Assembly (NCBI RefSeq): GCF_002160255.1
Contig: NZ_NFKF01000004.1
Location: 62,001 to 126,000 of the forward strand
Reading direction: 5' to 3'
From: Olsenella sp. An188
GTDB lineage: Bacteria > Actinomycetota > Coriobacteriia > Coriobacteriales > Atopobiaceae
DNA: 64,000 bases
The stretch's first letter is position 1, and each line of letters opens with the position of its first letter. The notes beneath the pieces are model-generated. The model made no database searches, was not told the DNA's origin, and saw nothing but the letters and a program-made list of their open reading frames with translations. Shown in pieces: positions 18,113 to 26,694 of the stretch. A program made the position numbers and the translations under genes.

Positions 18113-18313
18113 GAGGGCCCTTTCTGATCGTGGTGAGGCGGTCTGCGCCCCTCGGCCTTGAGTCAGTCAGACGCACAAATGATAGAGAAGCGAAGTGTGC
18201 GACGCATGTAGGGGCATAAAATCACATCTATTCTTACGAAAATGCAATAATGGTATGGATTTGTGCCGAGGGCGCCCGCGCGAGGATCGGGCGCCGAGAA
18301 GACCGGAGGTTAC
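18113..18313. promoter_or_regulatory. divergent intergenic region between LCP gene and guaA
   Basis: This 201-bp spacer is much richer in A+T than its flanks between about 18175 and 18265. TAAAAT at 18217-18222 and TATGGA at 18254-18259 could be -10 elements for guaA, but neither has a convincing -35 at 17 nt. A GGGCGC-rich inverted repeat lies around 18269-18296. I see no purine-riboswitch core. Confidence 0.3.
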
Positions 18314-19903
18314 ATGAGCGAGGCCACCCCCAAGCAGTTTGTCGCGGTTCTGGACTTTGGCGCCCAGTACGGGCAGCTGATCGCGCGCCGCGTGCGCGAC
18401 CTGCACGTCTATTCGGAGATCGTCCCGTGCGACATCCCCGCCGACGAGCTCGCCGCCATGGCGCCCGCCGCGCTCATCCTCTCCGGCGGTCCCGCGAGCG
18501 TGTACGCCGACGACGCCCCGTCCATCGACCCGGGCATCCTCGAGCTCGGCATCCCCGTGCTCGGCTTCTGCTACGGCCACCAGATCATGGCCGTGACGCT
18601 GGGCGGCGAGGTCGCGCACTCCGAGGTCGGCGAGTACGGCCCGGCAAAGATCGAGCGCGTGCCCGACTCCGCGCTGTTCAACGCTACGCCGCTCGAGCAG
18701 ACCGTGTGGATGAGCCACCGCGACGCCGTGAGCCGCGCGCCGCAGGGCTTCGTCGTGACCTCGCACACCGACGTGTGCCCGGTGGCGTCCATGGAGTGTC
18801 CTTCTCGCAAGCTCTACTCCACGCAGTTCCACCCGGAGGTGCGCCACACCGAGCACGGCGAGCAGCTGCTCAGGAACTTCCTCTTTGACATCTGCGGCCT
18901 CGAGGCCAGCTGGACGATGGACAACATCATTGACGAGAAGGTCGCGGAAATCCGCGCGCAGGTGGGGGATAAGAAGGTCATCCTGGCGCTCTCCGGCGGC
19001 GTTGACTCGAGCGTGGTGGCCGCTCTCGTGCACCGCGCGGTGGGCGACCAGCTCACGTGCGTGTTCGTGAACCACGGGATGCTGCGCAAGGGCGAGCCCG
19101 AGATGGTCGAGGAGGTCTTCCGCGGCCAGTTCCAGGTGCCGCTCGTGCACGTGCACGCCGAGGAGCGCTACGCGGCGCTTCTGGCCGGCGTGACCGACCC
19201 GGAGGAGAAGCGCCGCCGCATCGGCACCGAGTTCTGGAAGGTCTTCTTTGACGAGGCCCAGAAGATCGGCGACGTGGAGCTGCTGGCCCAGGGCACCATC
19301 TACCCTGACATCATTGAGTCCGGGGCGAGAAAGACCGGCGGCAAGGCGGCCACGATCAAGAGCCACCACAACCTGATCCCGTTCCCCGAGGGCGTGCACT
19401 TTGACCTCATCGAGCCGCTCGACCACTTCTTCAAGGACGAGGTGCGCGAGCTGGGCGTGGCGCTGGGCCTGCCGGCGAGCATGGTGTACCGCCAGCCGTT
19501 CCCGGGTCCGGGCCTGGCCATCCGCATCATCGGCGAGGTGACGCCGGAGAAGCTGGCGATCCTCAAGGACGCGGACGCCATCGTGCGCGAGGAGCTCGAC
19601 GCCTACAACGAGCGCCTGTTCCAGGCCACGGGTGAGCGCAACAGCGAGCACAGCTGCTGGCAGTACTTTGCCGTGCTGCCCGACATTAAGAGCGTGGGCG
19701 TGATGGGCGACGAGCGCACCTACGCGCGCCCGGTGATCGTGCGTGCCGTGGAGTCGAGCGACGCGATGACCGCCGACTGGGCGAAGCTGCCGTACGACGT
19801 GATCGGGAAGATCTCGAGCAGAATCGTGGCGGAGGTTCCCGGCGTGAACCGCGTGGTGTACGACGTCACGCCCAAGCCGCCCGCCACGATCGAGTGGGAG
19901 TAG
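18314..19903 (+). CDS. guaA: GMP synthase (glutamine-hydrolysing), full length
   Basis: 529 residues; ATG 18314 has GGAGGT 5-10 nt upstream. It converts XMP to GMP using ATP and glutamine in the cytosol. The N-terminal class I glutamine amidotransferase has FGAQYGQLIARRVR, ILSGGP and the nucleophile Cys86 in GFCYGHQ, with the His/Glu of the triad in STQFHPEV. The ATP pyrophosphatase domain has LSGGVDSSVVAAL (about residues 226-238), FVNHGMLRKGE and the C-terminal dimerisation part with RQPFPGPGLAIR. The length is that of standard bacterial GuaA. The window also encodes a second, shorter GMP synthase at 43711. A long hairpin follows the gene. Confidence 0.97.
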   Translation: MSEATPKQFVAVLDFGAQYGQLIARRVRDLHVYSEIVPCDIPADELAAMAPAALILSGGPASVYADDAPSIDPGILELGIPVLGFCYGHQIMAVTLGGEVAHSEVGEYGPAKIERVPDSALFNATPLEQTVWMSHRDAVSRAPQGFVVTSHTDVCPVASMECPSRKLYSTQFHPEVRHTEHGEQLLRNFLFDICGLEASWTMDNIIDEKVAEIRAQVGDKKVILALSGGVDSSVVAALVHRAVGDQLTCVFVNHGMLRKGEPEMVEEVFRGQFQVPLVHVHAEERYAALLAGVTDPEEKRRRIGTEFWKVFFDEAQKIGDVELLAQGTIYPDIIESGARKTGGKAATIKSHHNLIPFPEGVHFDLIEPLDHFFKDEVRELGVALGLPASMVYRQPFPGPGLAIRIIGEVTPEKLAILKDADAIVREELDAYNERLFQATGERNSEHSCWQYFAVLPDIKSVGVMGDERTYARPVIVRAVESSDAMTADWAKLPYDVIGKISSRIVAEVPGVNRVVYDVTPKPPATIEWE

Positions 19904-19998
19904 GAAATCCGCCAGTTATGGGGGTATAAATCGTCAGTTATGCTGAAAATGCCCCGATAAACATGGTGTTTGCCATGCTGTTTCCGATTAAGGGGTTG

Positions 19999-20038
19999 GG
20001 GCGCGGCGCGCGGCTGGCTTCCGCCGCGCGCCGCGCCC
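19999..20038. terminator. 15-bp GC hairpin between guaA and oleate hydratase
   Basis: Perfect arms GGGCGCGGCGCGCGG (19999-20013) and complement (20024-20038) with a 10-nt loop, lying between convergent genes. It likely terminates both. Confidence 0.65.
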
Positions 20039-20045
20039 GCCGCCG

Positions 20046-21941
20046 CTAGATCGCCTCGAACTCCCTCAGGACCTTCTCGATGTCCGTCCCCTTGATCTTC
20101 TTGAGCGCCTCCTTGAGCGCAAACCGCTCGACCAGCCCGAGCTTCATGTCGGTGATCGGCTTGCCGTCGCGCAGCTTCACGCTCGCCATGAGCAGGTCGC
20201 GCACGTCAAAGACGCTGCCCCACACCTCGGGCACGCCGCGGTCAACGTCGCAGAGCGTGTAGACTGCTTCCATGCCCGTGCGCATGGAGTACTCCGTGGT
20301 GAAGATGGTGTCGCGCGGGGTTTCGGCAAACTGACCGATGAAGGCAAAGTTGACCGCGCCGTCGGGCACCACGTCGGGACGGTCCCCCGCGGCGCGCGGC
20401 ATGAAGAACGCCGTGATGTAGGGCATCATGACCGGCACCGTGTTGGCGTGGTGCGCGGCGAGCTCGGGGATGCGGTCCTCGGGAACGCCCATGTGGTAGA
20501 GCCACTCCTGGCAGATCTCCTCGCCGGTGCAGTCGCGCATGGGCTTTCTCACGTAGTTGCCGGGCTCGTCGGGGAAGAGGCCGTAGACCCAGACGCACAG
20601 CTCGCTCTTGGGCTGGTCACGGAACTGCTGCTGGCGGTTGAGCGTCCAGCTCATGAGCCAGTTGGAGTCGGTGCAGGTAACGATGCCGCCGGTGACCACG
20701 TGGCCGGTGAAGGGGTCGCGCTTGCAGATCGCCTGGATGTAGGGCGGGATCTCGCCGTCGAGGGTCGTCACCGTGGCGCTCATCCACTTGGTCTTCTCGG
20801 GGTCGCCGCAGAAGGTGTCGGGACGGCCGAAGCTGGGGTCCTGCGCGGCGATGCGGCGCCACATGTCCCAGCCGCCGCCCGGGGCGAGCTCGGGCCTCCA
20901 CGCGGCGGGCCGGTCCTGCGCTCCCATGGTGGAGTTCTCTACGCAGCCGCCGTTGGTGATGAAGACGAGGTCGTCCTCGGTGAGGTCGATGACCGTGGTC
21001 GTGCCGGCGGAGTCACCGCCGTCCGCGGCCGTGCGGCTCAGCACGATGCGCGTCGCGACCTTCTTCTCGGGCGAGCTGTAGGGGTTGCGCGGGAAGGCCT
21101 CCTGCTGGATGCGCTGGATGGTGTCCTGTCCGGTGCCGGTGCGCGGACGCACCGGGCCCGCGTCGCCTCCGACGGAGAACCTGACGTCCTCGACCTTCGT
21201 GTTGAAGTGGAACTGCACTCCCGCTGCCCTGAGGTACTCGATGAGGGGCAAGATCATCGACTCGTACTGGTTGTACCTCGTGAAGCGCAGGGCCGAGAAG
21301 TCCGGCAGCCCGGCGATGTGGTGGATGTAGCGCTTGATGTAGAGCTTCATCTCAAGCGCGGAGTGCCAGTTCTCGAACGCGAACATGGTGCGCCAGTACA
21401 TCCAGAAGTTGGAGGAGAGCACCTCGTCGTCAAAGAAGTCGGTGATGGGGCGGTCGTAGAGCTTCTCGTCGGGCGTGAAGAAGAGCTCCATGATCTCCAT
21501 GGCCGCCTTGTCCGAGAGGCCGAACTTCCCGGCGCACCCCGCGTCTTGCCCGCGGTTCTTCGTCGCGCGGCAAAGCGAGTAGTTGGGGTCCTCCTTGTTG
21601 AGCCAGTAGTACTCGTCCAGGACGGAGACCCCGGGCGTCTCGATGGAGGGGATGGAGCGGAACAGGTCCCACATCACCTCGAAGTGGTTGTCCATCTCGC
21701 GCCCGCCGCGCATGACGTAGCCGAGGCCGGGGATGTCGAGGCCGTCGCACGCGCCGCCGGGAACGCCGTCCTTCTCGAAGATGTGGATGTTCTTGCCCGG
21801 CATCTGGGCGTCGCGTACGAGATAGCACGCGGCGGAGAGCGCCGCCAGGCCCGTGCCCACGATGTAGGCACTCTTGTGCTCGATGCCCGCGGGCTTCTTG
21901 GGACGAGCGAAGGCCTCGTAGTTGCCGCTTGAGTAGTACAT
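20046..21941 (-). CDS. ohyA: oleate hydratase (myosin-cross-reactive antigen family)
   Basis: 631 residues; ATG 21941 has AGAAAGGTG upstream. It adds water to the cis-9 double bond of unsaturated fatty acids to give 10-hydroxy acids, using FAD structurally. The FAD-binding motif VGTGLAALSAA lies at residues 28-38, followed by FEKDGVPGGACDG and the conserved MRGGREMDNHFE. WRTMFAFENWHSALEMKLYIKRYIHH, TRYNQYESMILPL and FIGQFAETPRDTIFTTEYS are typical of the family, and the length matches. Gut bacteria use it to detoxify host and dietary fatty acids. A TetR-family gene lies 172 nt upstream on the same strand and is the likely regulator. Confidence 0.96.
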   Translation of the reverse strand: MYYSSGNYEAFARPKKPAGIEHKSAYIVGTGLAALSAACYLVRDAQMPGKNIHIFEKDGVPGGACDGLDIPGLGYVMRGGREMDNHFEVMWDLFRSIPSIETPGVSVLDEYYWLNKEDPNYSLCRATKNRGQDAGCAGKFGLSDKAAMEIMELFFTPDEKLYDRPITDFFDDEVLSSNFWMYWRTMFAFENWHSALEMKLYIKRYIHHIAGLPDFSALRFTRYNQYESMILPLIEYLRAAGVQFHFNTKVEDVRFSVGGDAGPVRPRTGTGQDTIQRIQQEAFPRNPYSSPEKKVATRIVLSRTAADGGDSAGTTTVIDLTEDDLVFITNGGCVENSTMGAQDRPAAWRPELAPGGGWDMWRRIAAQDPSFGRPDTFCGDPEKTKWMSATVTTLDGEIPPYIQAICKRDPFTGHVVTGGIVTCTDSNWLMSWTLNRQQQFRDQPKSELCVWVYGLFPDEPGNYVRKPMRDCTGEEICQEWLYHMGVPEDRIPELAAHHANTVPVMMPYITAFFMPRAAGDRPDVVPDGAVNFAFIGQFAETPRDTIFTTEYSMRTGMEAVYTLCDVDRGVPEVWGSVFDVRDLLMASVKLRDGKPITDMKLGLVERFALKEALKKIKGTDIEKVLREFEAI

Positions 21942-22038
21942 GGTCGCACCTTTCTTACGTGCGCACCGGGCGTGTCCGATGCGTCTGGTTCCATGGTGGG
22001 TCCGCGGCGGGCGGCACACCATGGGCAGAACGGTGCTT

Positions 22039-22075
22039 CTGTACGGTTTCTTATCAATGCGGCCGGATTGTACAG
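22039..22075. promoter_or_regulatory. possible TetR operator upstream of oleate hydratase
   Basis: CTGTAC (22039-22044) and GTACAG (22070-22075) form an inverted repeat with a 25-nt spacer in the TetR-ohyA gap. TACAAT on the minus strand overlaps the distal half-site. Half-sites are short, so this is tentative. Confidence 0.3.
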
Positions 22076-22113
22076 ACGGGCGAGAAGAACGGGCGAGGCT
22101 CGCGACGCGTCCC

Positions 22114-22728
22114 CTACGACGTGGCTGGTCCCTCCGGCACGCTGCCCTCGCTCCCGGCGACGTAGCCGCCGGGGACCTCGAGCCGGTCGAGCGCGGTCTC
22201 GATGGCGCCGTCCGCGACGGTGGCCACCCGCTGCACCAGCTGCTGCGGGTCGTCGCGCATGTCTCGGGCGATCCAGTCCAGAACCGTTCCGATGAGCGCG
22301 TGCGCGAAGAAGCGTGCGATGAAGTCCCTGTCCTGGTCGTGCACGTGCCTGCGCGCCGCGTGCTCGTCAACCACGTCCTTCACCAGGTCGCTTACCACGG
22401 GGACGAGAAACCGCTCCACCTGCTCGCGGCTCATGTCGTGGTAGATGCTCGTGATGAAGGGCTTGTTCTCGCGCAGGGAGAGAAACGTGTCGAGGAGGCC
22501 GGTCTGCCAGGTGTCGGCGGTCTTGTTGCCGGCGATGGCCCGTGCGGCGTCCTCCGCGCACGACCACTCGACCAGGTCGTAGATGTCCTGGAAGTGATAG
22601 TAGAACGTCATGCGGCTGATGCCGCAGTCGTCGGTGATGTCTGCGATGGTGATCTTGCCCAGGGGCTTTACGAGCAGGAGGCGCTTGAGCGACTCCTCGA
22701 GCGCGCGCTTGGTGAGCTTGCTTGACAT
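22114..22728 (-). CDS. TetR/AcrR family regulator, likely controlling oleate hydratase
   Basis: 204 residues; ATG 22728 follows GGGAGG. The N-terminal helix-turn-helix reads KITIADITDDCGISRMTFYYHFQDIYDLV, a standard TetR recognition helix ending in the FYYHF signature. The rest is an all-helical ligand-binding domain of the DhaS-like TetR_C_8 type, including FITSIYHDMSREQVERFLVPVVSDLV. It sits just upstream of and co-directional with the oleate hydratase gene, so a fatty-acid-responsive repressor is a reasonable inference. The C-terminal about 15 residues are Gly/Ser-rich and probably disordered. Confidence 0.88.
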   Translation of the reverse strand: MSSKLTKRALEESLKRLLLVKPLGKITIADITDDCGISRMTFYYHFQDIYDLVEWSCAEDAARAIAGNKTADTWQTGLLDTFLSLRENKPFITSIYHDMSREQVERFLVPVVSDLVKDVVDEHAARRHVHDQDRDFIARFFAHALIGTVLDWIARDMRDDPQQLVQRVATVADGAIETALDRLEVPGGYVAGSEGSVPEGPATS

Positions 22729-22856
22729 GGGGCCTCCCGATGGTCGTTTCTCTCCGTATACCCTTGGACGACGGGTGGATGTGCGGGTAACTTCGACTTC
22801 AGGGTCGACGACGGCTCCGCTCTCCCGGCGACCCGTTCGCGGCGCAATCTCGCCGG

Positions 22857-23041
22857 GAGGTTCCGCGCGGAGGCTCTACGTGAGCCGCGTCACGGTGAGC
22901 CACTGGGAGACGTCGAAGACCCTGCCGGACGTCCAGAGCATGCTGCTCCTTGCCAACCTCTTCGTCACGACGACCGCCAAAGCGACCGACGACGGGATTG
23001 CCGCCCTTCTCGCTGGGCAAAGTTCGGTTGTGGCCGCTTAG
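22857..23041 (+). pseudogene. truncated XRE-type helix-turn-helix regulator
   Basis: The plus frame ending at 23041 encodes RRLYVSRVTVSHWETSKTLPDVQSMLLLANLF, which matches the recognition helix and following region of XRE/Cro regulators (compare the common LYVSRQTVSNWE... pattern). The usual preceding helices (GLSQEELAE) are degraded, no start codon or ribosome binding site fits, and the frame stops about 25 residues after the motif. Only this fragment is supported; full length and function are lost. Confidence 0.6.
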
Positions 23042-23283
23042 GAAAAACGGGTTATGGCAGCCGCGGCTCACGAGCCGCTTAAGAATCCGGGGTTGTGGCA
23101 GACGGCACTTGGGGAGTGCTTAATAAAACCGAGTTGTGGCGAGAAGAACCCTCATGTCGGCTTAACAATCCGGGGTAATAGCACGGCCCGAGGCCCTTCT
23201 CGTCTGACGAAGAGCGGGACAACCCCGGATTCCTAAGCGTCTGTACGATCCGGTTTGCCACAACTCCGGTTTCTTAAGCGGCC
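23020..23283. repeat. cluster of about 28-bp imperfect direct and inverted repeats
   Basis: At least six related copies share the pattern GCCGCTTAAGAATCCGGGG followed by TTGTGGCAG: 23033-23060, 23074-23101, 23116-23142 and 23156-23183 in plus orientation, and 23213-23241 and 23255-23283 inverted. A half copy lies at 23020-23034. Best conserved are CGCTTAA, CCGG and GTTGTGGC. The copies begin at the stop of the XRE remnant. No spacer regularity typical of CRISPR is present. Confidence 0.75.
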
Positions 23284-23468
23284 ATGGAGGGCGCGGTTTG
23301 CCGCCAGCCATTCGGGGTCTTGGGAGGTGCTGGGTGGCCCAGGGCCTCGCACACGCGATCCATGAACCTGATGCTGCTCTCCCAGTCGTTCAGCTCGTTG
23401 CAGGTCACCTCAAGAACGCGCACGTCAGGATGGGCGATTCGGTCAAACGGCTCTGCCGGCGTAGGCAA
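23274..23468 (-). pseudogene. possible C-terminal gene fragment
   Basis: A short minus-strand frame encodes HPDVRVLEVTCNELNDWESSIRFMDRVCEALGH, which has the look of the C-terminal end of a larger protein (strand, then a helix ending in RVCEALG). There is only a TTG start, no ribosome binding site, and the 3' end runs into the repeat cluster. I cannot name the family. Confidence 0.25.
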
Positions 23469-23554
23469 GGCGCCTAGCCCTGAGGGCGCATCGGCAGTTG
23501 GGATCCCGCGGCAGCCATCTACACTCCGTTCATCGGGCCGCCCTCCTTCGGGCG

Positions 23555-23701
23555 ATGCCCTCTAGGAAGTCACGCAGGCGCGAAAAGGACGTGCTCGACG
23601 TCGCGGAGATCGACCGCACGGGCTGCGACCCCGCGCGCTACGCCCGCGTGGCCGCCGCCTACGCGGCCATTCGCATCGACTGCGTGGCCCATGGGGAGTA
23701 G
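23555..23701 (+). CDS. small hypothetical ORF (48 aa)
   Basis: ATG 23555 opens a 48-residue frame with a basic N-terminus (SRKSRRREKD) followed by VLDVAEIDRTGCDPARYARVAAAYAAIRIDCVAHGE. Codon use is more coding-like than in the surrounding spacer, but no ribosome binding site is evident and no family is recognised. It may be a gene fragment. Confidence 0.25.
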   Translation: MPSRKSRRREKDVLDVAEIDRTGCDPARYARVAAAYAAIRIDCVAHGE

Positions 23702-24186
23702 GTGGGCAATCTGAAGACGAGGGGGCGGGTCGCCCGCCGGCGGTGCCTCATGACGTGGGCCCTGCCCTGGGCTTCATGCCGTTTGTTGCGGTTCACCTGC
23801 TGCTCGGGCTTGCGTTCGGGGCTCTCCGTGCCGTCCCTGACGTGCTTCACCCCCTTCGTGACGAGGATCTTGGGGCCCAAGCTCACGCGGGGGCTGCCCA
23901 TAACGGCGCACGGACCTACCACGATGGCAAGCGGATTATGTTCGAGCCGATCGACAATGCCCTCTTTGGCGATTTCATGCGCTTGCTCGCCATTAAGCGG
24001 CGCTCAAACCGCAGGCCTTCCCGCTAACCCCTCAGCGCGTCGTCCCTAATCGCGCTTCGTATCGTGTCGATTGAGTGGCCACCGTCGTTCGTGAGACCGC
24101 GCTTGCTTTCACCTGCTCAGGCACCCTTCCATATCTGGGTCAACGGGGTAGCCTTGTTCTCGAAAGCCAAGGGAAAGCGAGGTTCC

Positions 24187-24816
24187 ATGTCAGGTAGGTT
24201 CGAGCGCTTCGAGAGTCTTTCCGAGGACCGCAGGCGCGCCGTCGTTGACGCGGCGGTCGAGGTGTTCGGAGGCGATGACTACGCCTGCGCGTCCACGGCG
24301 GACATAGCGAGGCGCGCGGGCGTGTCGAAGAGCCAGCTCTTCTTCTACTTCAAGAACAAAAGGGACCTCTACCTCTACGTCCTCACAGCGGTCACCAGAC
24401 GCGTGGCCGACGCGGTGGTCGACGAGCGCTGGTACCAGATTGACGACTTCTTCGAGATCATGCGCTACGCCGCGACTCGGAAGGCCGCCCTCGTCAGACT
24501 GAGCCCGCGCATCATGGACTTCTTCGTCCGGGCGTTCTATCCCGGTCACAGAGACGTTTCCGGGGTGCTCGACGCCTTCATGACTGATTCCGTGCCAATC
24601 ATGGTGCGAACGTACCTGGGCCATGTGCACTGGGAGCGCTTTCGGGAGGACGTCGATCCCATGCGGGTGGTGCGCATGCTCGTATGGTGCGGAGACGGCT
24701 ATCTCCACGAACGGCTGCGCGGTGGAGGGGCGTTCGATATGGGGGAGATGCTCTCTGAGTTTCTCGTCTGGCTCGACTGGCTCAAGAGGGCTACGTACAA
24801 GGGGGAGTACCTATGA
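24187..24816 (+). CDS. TetR family regulator of the adjacent ABC exporter
   Basis: 209 residues from ATG 24187, with AGCGAGG about 6 nt upstream; the frame is open further 5' but has no ribosome site there. The helix-turn-helix is CASTADIARRAGVSKSQLFFYFKNKRDLYLYVL (about residues 35-67). The rest is helical, with aromatic residues suited to a hydrophobic ligand pocket. It overlaps the ATP-binding protein gene by 4 nt (ATGA), so it is part of the same transcript and probably autoregulates it. Confidence 0.88.
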   Translation: MSGRFERFESLSEDRRRAVVDAAVEVFGGDDYACASTADIARRAGVSKSQLFFYFKNKRDLYLYVLTAVTRRVADAVVDERWYQIDDFFEIMRYAATRKAALVRLSPRIMDFFVRAFYPGHRDVSGVLDAFMTDSVPIMVRTYLGHVHWERFREDVDPMRVVRMLVWCGDGYLHERLRGGGAFDMGEMLSEFLVWLDWLKRATYKGEYL

Positions 24817-25733
24817 CTGCGAACGGGGCGGGGCCTGCGATTCGCGTGCGCGGGCTCACGAAGGACTACGGGCGAGGCCGTGGCGTCTTCGACGTCAGCC
24901 TTGAGGTGGCTGCGGGAGAAGTGCTTGGGTTTCTCGGCCCTAACGGGGCCGGGAAAACGGTGACGATGCGCCACCTCATGGGATTTATCAAGCCGCAGAA
25001 AGGAATGGTTCAGATTCTCGGGCACGACTGCTTTCGGGAGCGCCCGCAGGTGCAGGCCAGCTTAGGTTACCTGCCCGGCGAGGGCGCCTGCATGCAGGAG
25101 ATGACGGCGCGGTCCTTCCTCGACCTCATGGCGGGGATGCGGGGCATGCGTGACCGCTCTCGGATGCTAGAGCTCGCCGATGTCTTTGAGCTGGACCTCG
25201 GTGCGCGGATCGGCGGGATGTCCAAGGGCAACCGGCAGAAGGTCGCGATCGTAGCGGCGTTCATGGCGCGCCCAGACGTGCTCCTGCTCGACGAGCCGAC
25301 GAGTGGTCTTGACCCGCTCATGCAGGAGCGCTTCCTCGACCTCATGGCGGAGGAGCGAGCGCGGGGTGCCGCCGTCCTGCTCTCCTCGCACATCTTCGAG
25401 GAGGTCGGGCGTGCGTGCGACCGGGTGGCGTTCATCCGCGCGGGACGGGTGGCCATGACCTGCACCATGGACGAGGTGCGCTTGATGCGCGGCCGCGGCT
25501 ACTCGGTCGAGTTCTCGAGCGCGGCCGAGCGCTCTCGCTGGGAGCTTGCCCACGGTGCCGAGCCTGCGGAGGGGGACGCCTGCGGGGTCGAGCTTGGCGA
25601 CGTGCGCGACGTGAACGCCCTCATCCGCGAGCTCTCCTCCTACGACGTGGCCTCGGTTACGTCCCGCGAGCAGACGCTCGAGGAGCTGTTCCTGCACCTG
25701 TACGAGGGCGTCGAGCCCTCGCGGCAAAGCTAG
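24813..25733 (+). CDS. ABC transporter ATP-binding protein
   Basis: 306 residues; the start overlaps the TetR stop. Walker A GPNGAGKT lies at residues 42-49, then the signature MSKGNRQKV (about residue 144), Walker B VLLLDEPTSGLDPL and the switch SSHIFEEVGR. The C-terminal about 80 residues (VEFSSAAERS to LEELFLHLYEG) are the accessory domain seen in CcmA/DrrA-type exporter ATPases. It energises the permease encoded 9 nt downstream. A drug, lipid or peptide exporter is likely; the substrate is not determinable. Confidence 0.92.
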   Translation: MTANGAGPAIRVRGLTKDYGRGRGVFDVSLEVAAGEVLGFLGPNGAGKTVTMRHLMGFIKPQKGMVQILGHDCFRERPQVQASLGYLPGEGACMQEMTARSFLDLMAGMRGMRDRSRMLELADVFELDLGARIGGMSKGNRQKVAIVAAFMARPDVLLLDEPTSGLDPLMQERFLDLMAEERARGAAVLLSSHIFEEVGRACDRVAFIRAGRVAMTCTMDEVRLMRGRGYSVEFSSAAERSRWELAHGAEPAEGDACGVELGDVRDVNALIRELSSYDVASVTSREQTLEELFLHLYEGVEPSRQS

Positions 25734-25742
25734 GGGGTTCCG

Positions 25743-26540
25743 ATGATCCTTCCTCTTTTCAGGCACGAGCTGCGCTCCTGCCTGCTTCCGACCGCAATCA
25801 TCTCCGCAGTGGTGATTCTCTACGCCTGCGTCATCATCGGCATGTACGATCCCGAGCTCGGTGAGTCGCTTACCCTCATGCGCGATGCCATGCCTGAGCT
25901 CTTTGCCGCCTTCGGCATGGCCGGCCAGGGGACGACGCTTCTAGAGTTCGTCGTCAACTACCTGCACGGCTTTTTGCTCGTGGTGCTTCCCCTCGTTCTC
26001 GTGGCGGTGCTCACCAGTCGGCTCGTGGTCCGTCACGTCGAGCGCGGCAGCATCGCCTACCTGCTCGCACAGCCCGTAGGGCGCACGCGTCTCATGCTCT
26101 CGCAAGCGTGCGTTCTCATTCTCTGCCTCGTTCTTCTCGCGGTGGCGCTCACTGCGTTCGAGCTGGCTACGGCCCATGTCATGTTCCCCGGCGAGCTCGT
26201 TGCCTCCGATCTCGTCGCCGTCAACGTGGCCACGTTCTGTCTGTGGCTGTTCCTCTCCGGCATGTGCTGGGCGGGGGCCTGTGCCTTCCCGAACGTCTCT
26301 GCCGCGAGGTGGGCGGGCGTTGCCGTGTGCACGCTCTTCGTCCTTGTCCAGATGCTCTCGGGGATGGGAGACGAGCTTGCCTGGCTCGCCGACGTCACGC
26401 CTCTCTCGCTCCTCGACCCCCTCGGGGTCGCCTCGGGGGAGGTTGGCGCCGTCTTGGGCACGGCCGCTCTTGCCGTCTTGGGTGTCGTGCTCTCCTCTCT
26501 GGGGATCGTCGCCTTTTCTCGACGTGATCTGAGCGTGTAG
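25743..26540 (+). CDS. ABC-2 type permease
   Basis: 265 residues with six predicted membrane helices: around residues 13-33, 74-96 (LHGFLLVVLPLVLVAVLTS), 118-142, 155-176, 187-206 and 237-258. The cytoplasmic loop RLVVRHVERGSIAYLLAQPVGRTRLMLSQ is typical of ABC-2 permeases, which form exporter channels with one ATPase partner. It completes a TetR-ATPase-permease cassette. Confidence 0.88.
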   Translation: MILPLFRHELRSCLLPTAIISAVVILYACVIIGMYDPELGESLTLMRDAMPELFAAFGMAGQGTTLLEFVVNYLHGFLLVVLPLVLVAVLTSRLVVRHVERGSIAYLLAQPVGRTRLMLSQACVLILCLVLLAVALTAFELATAHVMFPGELVASDLVAVNVATFCLWLFLSGMCWAGACAFPNVSAARWAGVAVCTLFVLVQMLSGMGDELAWLADVTPLSLLDPLGVASGEVGAVLGTAALAVLGVVLSSLGIVAFSRRDLSV

Positions 26541-26694
26541 GGGCTGATCTGAGACAGCTTGCCGACCTTCCATCGGGAGCTCCCGCGTCCGACCGGCCCC
26601 CTCGGCCCGCGCCGACCTCCCTGCCATGCGATACGATTGGGTAAGCGCCGACTCCCGCGCGGCGCGGGGATCGAGGAGGTTTGGCCGACGTCTC

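Larger units (their letters stand above)
22729..24186. other. decayed region without an intact recognisable gene
   Basis: This 1.46-kb stretch between two TetR genes lacks the strong GC3 pattern of its neighbours. It contains a truncated XRE helix-turn-helix on the plus strand, a cluster of short imperfect repeats, and several small open frames of doubtful status (23274-23468 minus, 23555-23701 plus). A further plus-strand frame of 94 codons at 23743-24027 has no recognisable domain. It looks like the scar of one or more lost elements. Confidence 0.55.

Noticed and set aside
18113-18313. Purine riboswitch before guaA
   Set aside because: No conserved purine-aptamer core or paired loops could be recognised in the spacer.
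23020-23283. CRISPR array
   Set aside because: Repeats are imperfect, switch orientation and have irregular spacing; no cas genes are present.
23743-24027. A 94-codon ORF before the TetR gene
   Set aside because: No ribosome site, no family, poor codon bias, and it competes with overlapping frames on both strands in a decayed region.
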